Below are positions 1 to 7,625 of a stretch of DNA of 64,000 bases, piece after piece. The first letter of the stretch is position 1. The number at the start of each line of letters is the position of its first letter. The stretch is taken from the NCBI GenBank assembly GCA_964353185.1, contig CAYGUV010000007.1:39878-103877 (forward strand). Direction: 5' to 3'. The position numbers were made by a program, and so were the translations under genes. This DNA comes from GCA-2708415 sp964353185 (lineage in GTDB: Bacteria; Pseudomonadota; Alphaproteobacteria; Micavibrionales; Micavibrionaceae). The notes beneath the pieces were generated by a model. The model was given only the letters and a program-made list of their open reading frames with translations. It had not been told where the DNA came from and made no database searches.

Positions 1-740
1 TCGTGGTATCATTTGATCGCAGGGGTAGAATTTCAACTGGTTTTTTCAAAGAAAAAGGGATGTGTTGATAGCCTTCTTTTTTCGATTTTGCTGCTGCTAC
101 CGTATTGGCATCGTTTGAGGCTGTTTGTGTTTCTAAACTATTGGATGTGAATTTTTTGTCAAAGAAATCGTAAACTTGTTGCAAGGTACGCTCATGACCA
201 GTTTTGGAATCGTAAAAAACGTTACGGTTGGCGCGCGCTTCTTTGGGGAAGATATTGGCCGCTAACTCATTCGGGTTTTGCTTTAATTGATTGAGAAACG
301 CGCTTGCCCCGCCTGCACCCATAAAATGCGCAAAATATAATTCTGTTTCGCCAATATCACCACCAACAGTTTTTTGAATATAGGATTTATTATCAGCGGC
401 AAATTCGGCGGCCATAACCGATGCTATTTCTGGGTCTTTGCGTAAATTTAGCAAATTTTCTTTGGTTTGATTTGTATTAATACCGTGTTTTTTGCCATGG
501 CGGTCCATCATATCCATCCAAGTACTATCGATGAACTGAAACAGGCCTGTCGCGCTAGAAGTTTTGGCCTTGGCGTCTGGGTTAAAGTTGCTTTCAGCGG
601 CTGCTTTTCCCATTAAATAGGAAAAACTTACCCCTGTTTTGGCGCTTGCTTCTTTTATGGCATTCATAACGCCTTGGGGTGCGCGCTGGCTCAGAGCGGC
701 TAAGGCATTGTTTTCTAATGATTTTAAAGCGTTTTGCATG
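1..740 (-). CDS. Lytic transglycosylase-like protein (SLT domain), cut by the window edge, apparent frameshift
   Basis: Reading leftward from about 720 the protein has an SLT-type lysozyme fold signature: a catalytic-type Glu in AAAESNFNP, then SATGLFQF and DSTW, as in peptidoglycan-cleaving soluble lytic transglycosylases. The frame stays open to base 2, so the C-terminus lies outside the window. The only plausible ATG is at 740, and it encodes MQNALKS. It is out of frame with the domain: one extra base near 720/721 separates the two. Removing it gives a smooth MQNALKS-LENNALAALSQ join. Without that correction the first in-frame ATG is at 667, immediately before the SLT core. The frameshift may be a sequencing or assembly error or a real lesion. 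Substrate specificity is not readable. Confidence 0.75.
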
Positions 741-886
741 GTTTTTAAGCTATTTCTTCTTTTTCGTTCTTAAATATATATTTCAATCTTTGTGCCAGTT
801 TGGGATTCACAGCGTGTCAGCGATGATTTATACTTTCGTAAGAAGTTTCTGATATCCTAATTCTTTCCAAATAACTCGAGGTTTTT

Positions 887-2641
887 ATGTCTGATTACCA
901 CCCCCCGCTAGATGATATGCGTTTCGTTCTTAATCATGTTGTAGGTTTGGATCATCTGCCCGAACATCCTGATTTAGGAAAGCTTGATATTGATATGGTG
1001 GATAGTGTGTTGGAGCCTGCTGCAAAATTGGCATCAGAAGTTTTAGCCCCCATTAACAAGCATGGTGATGAAGTCGGCGCCGTTTTAAATGGTGATGTGG
1101 TAACGATGCCCGAGGGGTTTAAAGAAGCCTATGCGCAGTATCGTGATGGCGGTTGGAATGCCGTTCCATTTCATGCCGAATATGGTGGCCAAAATTTACC
1201 ATGGCTGGTTGCGTTTCCATTACAAGAAATGTGGCAAAGCGCAAATATGTCTTTTGGTTTGTGCCCTTTATTAAATCAGGGAGCAACAGAAGCAATAGAA
1301 GCACACGGGTCACAAGAGCAAAAAGAATTTTATTTAGAAAAATTAATTTCTGGAGAATGGACAGGAACAATGAACCTGACTGAGCCGCAGGCTGGTTCAG
1401 ATTTATCTGTAATTCGTACAAAAGCAGAAGTTCACGATAATAATAGTTATAAAATTTTTGGACAAAAAATTTATATTACATATGGTGAGCATGATATGGC
1501 GGAGAATATTATCCACCTAGTTCTTGCCAGATTACCAGATGCGCCAGAAGGGGTGAAAGGAATATCTTTGTTCGTTGTTCCAAAGTTTTTGGAAGATGGA
1601 TCGCGCAATGATGTTAAATGCACTGGACTGGAACATAAGTTAGGTATTCATGCCTCTCCAACTTGTACAATGCAATTTGGCGATGAGGGCGGCGCGATTG
1701 GATATTTGGTTGGGGAAGAAAATCAGGGGCTAAAATATATGTTCACGATGATGAATAATGCCCGCCTATCTGTTGGCCTACAAGGTGTCGCCATTGCGGA
1801 GCGATCATACCAACATGCGCTTGGCTATGCAAAAGATCGTGAGCAAGGCACATCGTTAATCGATAAATCTTTGCGTGTGAATATTGTTGAGCATGCAGAT
1901 GTGAAGCGTATGTTATTGACCATGAAATCTCAAATTGAGGCAATGCGCGCGTTAACATACGAGGCAGCATTAAATTTAGATTTAGCGGCGCAAGGTGATG
2001 AGAAGGCGCGTGCGCGCGCAGATCTACTCACCCCTATTGTAAAATCATTTGGCACGGACATGGCGGTTGAAACAACATCGGTTGGTGTTCAAATACATGG
2101 TGGTATGGGGTTTGTCGAAGAAACAGGCGCTGCCCAATTTTACCGTGACGCCCGTATTCTACCGATTTATGAAGGGACCAATGGTATTCAAGCATTGGAT
2201 TTATTATTCAGAAAAACAATGCGAGATAATGGTACAGCCTTGGAAGATTTTCTGAATGAAAGTAAAAAATTCTTAGATAAAATGAAGGATCAGCAAGAAG
2301 GTGATCTAAAAGTTATTTATGATTTAAACAAGTCATCTTGTGATATGGCCAAAAATTTGTCGATCAGCATCGGAAAGATAACAGCTAACAATGCGGATGC
2401 GGGCTCTTCAATTTCTGTGCCTTTTTTAAATGCTTTGGGTGTTTTTGCAGGGGGAATTATGATGGCAAAAAGTGCTTATGCCGCGCATCACCAGATAAAA
2501 TTAAACCAAGGTAATTCAAGATTTTTGAAAGAGAAAATAAATACTGCTTTATTTTATGCAACTCATATTTTGCCAAGAATTAGATCTTATGAAATTACAA
2601 TAGAGGCAGGCGCGCAAAGTGTTTTAAATAGCAAATTTTAA
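887..2641 (+). CDS. Acyl-CoA dehydrogenase, long form with C-terminal extension (DmdC/FadE-like)
   Basis: This is an FAD-dependent acyl-CoA dehydrogenase of 584 residues, longer than the roughly 380-residue short-chain type. It belongs to the long class with an extra N-terminal helix region and a C-terminal domain, which includes 3-methylmercaptopropionyl-CoA dehydrogenase (DmdC). Visible motifs are NLTEPQAGSDLS (acyl-CoA/FAD binding), GGMGFVEETG, and YEGTNGIQALDL, where E429 is the expected catalytic base. It should oxidise an acyl-CoA to the 2-enoyl-CoA and pass electrons to ETF. The chain specificity cannot be told; no other beta-oxidation gene is adjacent. The gene stands alone, diverging from the transglycosylase, with a weak ribosome site (CGAGG) about 6 nt before the ATG. 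Confidence 0.93.
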   Translation: MSDYHPPLDDMRFVLNHVVGLDHLPEHPDLGKLDIDMVDSVLEPAAKLASEVLAPINKHGDEVGAVLNGDVVTMPEGFKEAYAQYRDGGWNAVPFHAEYGGQNLPWLVAFPLQEMWQSANMSFGLCPLLNQGATEAIEAHGSQEQKEFYLEKLISGEWTGTMNLTEPQAGSDLSVIRTKAEVHDNNSYKIFGQKIYITYGEHDMAENIIHLVLARLPDAPEGVKGISLFVVPKFLEDGSRNDVKCTGLEHKLGIHASPTCTMQFGDEGGAIGYLVGEENQGLKYMFTMMNNARLSVGLQGVAIAERSYQHALGYAKDREQGTSLIDKSLRVNIVEHADVKRMLLTMKSQIEAMRALTYEAALNLDLAAQGDEKARARADLLTPIVKSFGTDMAVETTSVGVQIHGGMGFVEETGAAQFYRDARILPIYEGTNGIQALDLLFRKTMRDNGTALEDFLNESKKFLDKMKDQQEGDLKVIYDLNKSSCDMAKNLSISIGKITANNADAGSSISVPFLNALGVFAGGIMMAKSAYAAHHQIKLNQGNSRFLKEKINTALFYATHILPRIRSYEITIEAGAQSVLNSKF

Positions 2642-2653
2642 ACTGAATATTCG

Positions 2654-3235
2654 TCAGAGTTTCTTATTACAATCCACCATTGAGCGCGCTTGGGATTTCT
2701 CAATATGCCGAAGGTTTAGGCTAGGTTTCGCCGCAAATTTTTGAGCGAAATCATTGGCAACGCACTGGCAATATTTTTGGTTTGATTCAGATGTTTCATA
2801 TTGGCGATATGATTTTGAATAAGATAAACATTTATTATAACTGTTACCTGCAATACCTACTGTATTGACGCATGGCGTGTCATCATCATTAAAAATTTCT
2901 GAAACAATTTGTCCTTGGGGGACTAGATCTTCGCTATCTCTGGCTTGGCGAAATAAACCAGATACGCAAGCACAATCAAAATAAATTCTTTGTATGAAAT
3001 TTGTGTTGCATTGTTGAAAAATATACATGGCCTCATCATCTTTTTCATCATCTGAAAATATGCCATCATCTTTCATGTAATAAAAACTGTTGCGAACCTT
3101 ACCATCATAGTTACGGGGAAGCTCCATCTTATAAAGTTGGGTATCGTTTTGGTCAGTAATTATTTGCGCCCACGCGGAAGCGCAAAACATCGTTAAGATC
3201 GATAAGCATAAGCTAAAATAAGAAAAACGTTTCAT
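2654..3235 (-). CDS. Secreted eight-cysteine protein of unknown function
   Basis: A 193-residue protein with a clear Sec signal peptide (MKRF, hydrophobic core, likely cleavage after AWA at residue 23). The mature part has eight cysteines at about 76, 88, 90, 122, 136, 156, 158 and 189, including two C-x-C pairs (DCAC and YCQC). This suggests a disulfide-bonded periplasmic or exported domain. I do not recognise the family. The stop lies 13 nt from the stop of the convergent acyl-CoA dehydrogenase. The upstream region carries the motif TTGTATAGG seen in other intergenic regions here. No catalytic motif is visible. Confidence 0.7.
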   Translation of the reverse strand: MKRFSYFSLCLSILTMFCASAWAQIITDQNDTQLYKMELPRNYDGKVRNSFYYMKDDGIFSDDEKDDEAMYIFQQCNTNFIQRIYFDCACVSGLFRQARDSEDLVPQGQIVSEIFNDDDTPCVNTVGIAGNSYNKCLSYSKSYRQYETSESNQKYCQCVANDFAQKFAAKPSLNLRHIEKSQARSMVDCNKKL

Positions 3236-3268
3236 GAAATTAGTGTAGCATATTTCCTATACAAAAAG

Positions 3269-3297
3269 AAAAAGCGGAAATAATCTCTCCGCTTTTT
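3269..3297 (-). terminator. Rho-independent terminator behind the HTH/coiled-coil gene
   Basis: A perfect 10-bp inverted repeat, AAAAAGCGGA at 3269-3278 and TCCGCTTTTT at 3288-3297, with a 9-nt loop. On the minus strand it is followed by CTTTTTG. It lies just beyond the stop at 3323. The symmetric A/T flanks mean it could work in both directions. Confidence 0.8.
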
Positions 3298-3322
3298 ATA
3301 AGTAACAATTTCGTGATGGGCC

Positions 3323-3889
3323 TTAGGCCGCCTTTGACCCTAAAAGCTTTTTAAAGAATCCCTTTGGCTCTTCTTTTTGTATTTGGGCCATGCGTTGATT
3401 CTGATTTTCGCTGCGCTCTTTTAATTTTTGCATACGCTCGGCTAAAATTTGTTCACGTTTTTTGCGGGAGCGTTCTTCGCGTTCTTTTATTTCCGCTTTA
3501 TATTCGTCTGCTTGCTTTTGTGAATGTTGGCTAGTGATAAGGACCTGCTGGGCTTGTTTTTGCCATTCATCGCGTTGCTTTTGCATGTCTTCCATGTGCG
3601 TATTTGTTGTTTCAACCTGTTGTTCCAACATTTTTATACGCATTTTAAGGCGCTCCATCTCAAGCATGTCTGCTGCTTTTTGAAGTTCTGCTTCTACGGA
3701 TGAATTTCCAGATTTTCCTTCAGTTTCAGACTTTAATCCAAAAACACGCTCTAACTCAGACACATCAATAATTTTGCGGTTATTATTATCAAGTTCGTAA
3801 GACAACTTACCGCTATTCATTGAACGTTGAATGGTTGATTTTGATTTACCTGTTAATTCAGCCGCGCGTTGTGCTCCTACTTTTGCCAT
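3323..3889 (-). CDS. Helix-turn-helix protein with long coiled coil
   Basis: 188 residues. The first 50 (MAKVGAQRAAELTGKSKSTI and following) look like a small winged or excisionase-like helix-turn-helix: AAELTGKSKSTIQRSM, then a KIIDVSELERVFG wing/linker. Residues of about 65-175 are dominated by Glu, Lys, Gln and Met in heptad-like order, so a long coiled coil is likely; the end is EPKGFFKKLLGSKAA. Proteins of this build occur on plasmids and chromosomes as DNA-binding or partition-like factors, but I cannot assign a function. A strong terminator follows. The neighbour upstream, on the same strand, is a SapC-family gene. Confidence 0.7.
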   Translation of the reverse strand: MAKVGAQRAAELTGKSKSTIQRSMNSGKLSYELDNNNRKIIDVSELERVFGLKSETEGKSGNSSVEAELQKAADMLEMERLKMRIKMLEQQVETTNTHMEDMQKQRDEWQKQAQQVLITSQHSQKQADEYKAEIKEREERSRKKREQILAERMQKLKERSENQNQRMAQIQKEEPKGFFKKLLGSKAA

Positions 3890-3988
3890 GTCCTGTCATC
3901 CTTATTTTTTAGTTATGCTAATGTCATAATCAAAAAAGAGAGAAAATTCAATTCATATTTTCCTTATTACGGGAAATAATCTTGCTTT

Positions 3989-4789
3989 TTACTTCTCGTT
4001 TTTCATTCGCTCATTCATTAATTGTGTTAAACGTTGCCATTGTGCCCCTGAGAAGAGGTGCGCATATAAGAAGGGAAGCCATCCTTTTTTACGCCATTCA
4101 ATGAAGAATTTGTCATCCATTTTGTTTAGCTTCTCTTCATCGATGATACGGAAACCAGCAAAATTAATGCGTTTTCCTTCACCAATATTGATTTCAGCTT
4201 GACGTTCAACTAATAAGTCTGCGTCATGCAGTGCCTTTCCAAACTCAATCGTCTGTTGAGCGGCCGCATGGTATGACTTACAAAATTCAAGAGCATTTTG
4301 CGCCAATTGCGTAGGCTTACCATCTTTATCGAAGAAAGGCTGATCTCCTTTTGACTCCACAACATTTTTGTCCAAATCAATACAAAGTGACAATTGATCT
4401 TTACCAGGAATTTCAGAAAAAATGAATGGATAGCGGCGAATATACGCTGGTATGTACGTGTTTTGAAGCCAACGATCTTTATTGTCTAGGAATAAGTTCT
4501 CATTATCGCGTAATCCGATAATTGCAACGGGGGTTGCGCTTGCATCTGGAGAAAAACCAATGGGGTAGAAATGGCAGATTTGCGGCATTTCAATCATGTT
4601 AATAGGTACAGCATTTACACCATTTGTAAATTTTAGGCCAAAATCTTTCTTTAATCCTAAATCGTTATGTTCTTTCGCATCTAATGGAATGGGGGCGGTG
4701 TAAAAAAGGGGCATTTGCGTGCTTCTTGCTTTTTTATCTTCTGCCTGAGGAGATTTTGAGTTTTCTTTACTCGCTTCTTTTTTTGCCAT
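3989..4789 (-). CDS. SapC family protein
   Basis: 266 residues. After a Lys/Glu/Ser-rich N-terminus of about 25 residues, the protein follows the SapC family: FYTAPIPLDAKEHNDLGL, then FYPIGFSPDASATPVAIIGL, DRWLQNTYIPAYIRRYPF, a DKDGKPTQLAQNALEF segment and FRIIDEEKLNKM. SapC was named for a surface-layer export locus in Campylobacter, but family members in Proteobacteria are broadly distributed and their biochemical role is unsettled. There is no signal peptide. It probably has its own promoter in the AT-rich region 4790-4970, which it shares divergently with ugd. Confidence 0.85.
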   Translation of the reverse strand: MAKKEASKENSKSPQAEDKKARSTQMPLFYTAPIPLDAKEHNDLGLKKDFGLKFTNGVNAVPINMIEMPQICHFYPIGFSPDASATPVAIIGLRDNENLFLDNKDRWLQNTYIPAYIRRYPFIFSEIPGKDQLSLCIDLDKNVVESKGDQPFFDKDGKPTQLAQNALEFCKSYHAAAQQTIEFGKALHDADLLVERQAEINIGEGKRINFAGFRIIDEEKLNKMDDKFFIEWRKKGWLPFLYAHLFSGAQWQRLTQLMNERMKNEK

Positions 4790-4970
4790 TCTATTGTTTC
4801 CTTTGATGATCTATAAATTCCTAAAAAACAAATTAAAACAATCTGGATGGAAAAACAATGCTCATCATGTTTTTAGATGATAATAATTATCAATAAAATT
4901 AAGAAAATCCCTTGTTTTTTAATGCGATAGTGGGTTTTATAGAACAAATATTGAGTTTTGGAGCCGTGTG

Positions 4971-6323
4971 ATGAAAATAGTGATGGTTGGTACTGGATAT
5001 GTAGGGTTAGTGTCAGGAACATGTTTTGCTGAATTTGGTCTTGATGTTGTTTGCGTCGATAAAGACGCCCGCAAAATTGATATGCTTCTTAAAGGAAAAA
5101 GCCCTATTTATGAACCCGGTCTAGAGGCTCTAATTGAAAAGCAAGTGAACGCAAATCGCTTAAAATTTACCAGCAACCTTGATGAGGCATTGATTGATGC
5201 AGATGCTGTTTTCATTGCAGTAGGCACGCCGCCCAGACCCGAAGATGGTCATGCAGATCTAAAATATATTTACCAAGCTGTTGAGGAAGTCTCCAAAAGT
5301 GTTAACGGCTATACTATATTGGTTACCAAATCGACCGTTCCTGTTGGTACAGCGCGTGAAATTGAGGCAATCGTTGCCAAATTTAAAAAAGAAAATTCTG
5401 AGATTGATGTCTGTTCAAATCCGGAGTTCCTTCGTGAAGGGGCCGCGATTGATGATTTTTTAAACCCCGATCGTGTGGTTGTTGGAGCAGAAACAGATAA
5501 AGCTATTGCGACGTTGTCAGCAATTTATAAATCACTTACTGATAAGGGCGTTCCGTTAAAAATCACAAGCTGTGAAACATCAGAAATGATTAAATATGCG
5601 GCCAATGCATTTTTGGCGACCAAAATAACATTCATTAACCAAATTGCAGATTTATGCGAGGCATCGGGCGCAAATGTTGTCGACGTTGCCGAAGCCATGG
5701 GGCAAGATTCCCGCATTTCACCTAAATTTTTGAATGCCAGCCCCGGCTATGGTGGATCATGCTTTCCCAAAGACACGTTGGCCTTGGCACAGACAGGCAA
5801 CAAATTAAATGCGCCACAAAGCGTTGTGGAGGCGGTCGTTGCGGCCAATGCGCAACGTCAAAAAAATATGGCGCAAAAAATTATTAAAGCGTGTGGAGGG
5901 TCAGTCGAAGGTAAAGTGATTGGTGTATTAGGTGTTGCCTTTAAACCCAATACAGATGATATGCGCGATGCTCCGTCTTTGACAATTTTACCAATATTAC
6001 AAGAGGCGGGGGCAAAAATTATGGCGTATGACCCGCAGGCACAAGAAGAAGCCCAAAAGCATTTTAAAGATATTGATTGGAAACAAGACCCTTATGCCGT
6101 TATGCAGGACGCGGATGCCGTGGTGTTAATGACGGGTTGGGATGAATTTTCTCAATTATCTATTGATAAGATAGGGCAAAGTTTAAAAATAAAACGTATG
6201 ATTGACCTGCATAATATTTATGACCCCATCATAATGGAGCAAAAGGGTTTCCATTATGTTTCCATTGGGCGACCAGAAGTAAATTCAAACAGCGATAAAC
6301 AAAAATTAAAGAAAGTATCCTAA
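4971..6323 (+). CDS. ugd: UDP-glucose 6-dehydrogenase
   Basis: Converts UDP-glucose to UDP-glucuronate with two NAD+. The N-terminus has the Rossmann motif VGTGYVGLVSGTCFAEFG. The catalytic cysteine lies in GYGGSCFPKDTLAL (C264), and the helix EMIKYAANAFLATKI carries the conserved Lys and Asn. Length (450 aa) matches the bacterial family. An in-frame GTG lies directly upstream at 4968, but GGAG at 4960-4963 is best spaced (7 nt) for the ATG at 4971. The stop is 4 nt before cysD, so ugd heads a co-transcribed sulfur-activation cluster. UDP-glucuronate would feed exopolysaccharide or lipid glycans. Confidence 0.95.
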   Translation: MKIVMVGTGYVGLVSGTCFAEFGLDVVCVDKDARKIDMLLKGKSPIYEPGLEALIEKQVNANRLKFTSNLDEALIDADAVFIAVGTPPRPEDGHADLKYIYQAVEEVSKSVNGYTILVTKSTVPVGTAREIEAIVAKFKKENSEIDVCSNPEFLREGAAIDDFLNPDRVVVGAETDKAIATLSAIYKSLTDKGVPLKITSCETSEMIKYAANAFLATKITFINQIADLCEASGANVVDVAEAMGQDSRISPKFLNASPGYGGSCFPKDTLALAQTGNKLNAPQSVVEAVVAANAQRQKNMAQKIIKACGGSVEGKVIGVLGVAFKPNTDDMRDAPSLTILPILQEAGAKIMAYDPQAQEEAQKHFKDIDWKQDPYAVMQDADAVVLMTGWDEFSQLSIDKIGQSLKIKRMIDLHNIYDPIIMEQKGFHYVSIGRPEVNSNSDKQKLKKVS

Positions 6324-6327
6324 GCGT

Positions 6328-7125
6328 ATGTCTAATAATTTAGATGATTTAGAAGCGCGGTCCATTTATATCATTCGTGAGGCCTATGCAAAAATTGATA
6401 ATATGGCGATGCTGTGGTCAATTGGTAAAGATTCTACAGCGATGCTGTGGTTAGTGAAAAAAGCATTCTTTGGGCGTGTCCCATTCCCCTTGGTGTTGTT
6501 GGATACAGGCATGGAAATGGATGAAGTTTATGCATTTCGTGACATGTTAACTGATAAATGGGAATTACCCGTTATTAACCACATGTGTCCGCCTGAGGAA
6601 GAGATGGACCAAACGTTGCCACCTGCAACCCGTAGTGCGATGCGCAAAACCGAAGGGTTGAAATCTTTACTGGCCGAGCATAAATTTAAAGGTGTAGTTT
6701 GTGGTATCCGCCGTGATGAACAAGGGTTACGTGCGAAAGAGCGTGTGTTCTCTCCCCGCTCCATGGATGGGAATTGGAATTTTAAAGACCAGCCCGCCGA
6801 ATTTTGGGATCAATATACAACCGAAGTTCCCGATGATTGCCACATGCGTATTCACTCCATTTTACATTGGACAGAATTAGATATTTGGAAATATACAAAG
6901 CGTGAGAATATCCCCCTTTGTGATTTGTATTTTGCGCGTGATGGGATGCGTTATCGATCCTTAGGAGAAAAAAATATTACAAAGCCTGTACCAAGTAATG
7001 CGTCTAATATTGATGAAATTATTACGGAGTTGGAAACAACAAATACCTCAGAACGAGAAGGTCGTTCCATGGATAAAGAAACTGAAGATAGTTTCGAAAA
7101 ACTTCGCAGTCAGGGGTATATGTGA
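6328..7125 (+). CDS. cysD: Sulfate adenylyltransferase subunit 2
   Basis: The ATP-pyrophosphatase subunit of ATP sulfurylase, which makes APS from sulfate and ATP with CysN. The PP-loop SIGKDST is at residues 31-37, followed by LDTGMEMDEVYAFRD, CGIRRDEQGLRAKERVFS and the C-terminal GRSMDKETEDSFEKLRSQGYM-type tail shared by CysD proteins. At 265 residues it is shorter than the roughly 300-residue enterobacterial enzyme, mainly at the N-terminus. It lies 4 nt behind ugd. Its TGA overlaps the GTG start of the next gene, so the two are translationally coupled. Confidence 0.95.
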   Translation: MSNNLDDLEARSIYIIREAYAKIDNMAMLWSIGKDSTAMLWLVKKAFFGRVPFPLVLLDTGMEMDEVYAFRDMLTDKWELPVINHMCPPEEEMDQTLPPATRSAMRKTEGLKSLLAEHKFKGVVCGIRRDEQGLRAKERVFSPRSMDGNWNFKDQPAEFWDQYTTEVPDDCHMRIHSILHWTELDIWKYTKRENIPLCDLYFARDGMRYRSLGEKNITKPVPSNASNIDEIITELETTNTSEREGRSMDKETEDSFEKLRSQGYM

Positions 7126-7625
7126 GTGAATTTATAATAAGAAAATTGGTTGAAGCGGATGCGGAAATATACCGTGAAATTCGCTTAGAGATGCTTAATG
7201 CTTCACCTAGCTATTTTGGAACTTCTTACGAAGATAGTATAAAAGAAGACATCACTTTTTTTGAAGATAGAATAAAATACGGAAATATTTATGGATATTT
7301 TAATGATAATCATTTAGGTGGGGTTGTGGGTTGTTACCAAAAGCAGGGACTTAAAGTCAAGCATATAGCAGGTATTTGGGGTGTTTATGTTAGGCCCCCA
7401 TATCGAGGTAAAAGTATTGCTTATAAGCTAACCGAAGTAATAATAAGCGAATTGCCAAAAGAAATTGAATTAATTCAAGTATCTGTTACCAAAGGTAACT
7501 TTCCAGCACAAAAAACCTATGAAAAATCTGGGTTTAAAATATGGGGCATAGAAGAAAAAGCGCTCAAAATAAAAAAAGACTATTTTGATGTAATTAACAT
7601 GGTGAAATTTTTAAATGACAAATAA
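7122..7625 (+). CDS. GNAT-family N-acetyltransferase lodged between cysD and cysNC
   Basis: 167 residues with a GNAT fold. It opens FIIRKLVEADAEIYREIRLE. Motif A is GVYVRPPYRGKSIAYKLTE (acetyl-CoA pyrophosphate loop of the R/Q-x-x-G-x-G/A type, here RGKSIA), followed by VSVTKGNFPAQKTYEKSGF (motif B). The substrate is unknown. The start is a GTG overlapping the cysD stop by 4 nt, and the stop runs 11 nt into cysNC, so it is fully embedded in the operon. By eye it is poorer in GC-rich codons than the flanking cys genes, which suggests later insertion. It may modify a product of the pathway or simply be a passenger. Confidence 0.85.
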   Translation: MSEFIIRKLVEADAEIYREIRLEMLNASPSYFGTSYEDSIKEDITFFEDRIKYGNIYGYFNDNHLGGVVGCYQKQGLKVKHIAGIWGVYVRPPYRGKSIAYKLTEVIISELPKEIELIQVSVTKGNFPAQKTYEKSGFKIWGIEEKALKIKKDYFDVINMVKFLNDK

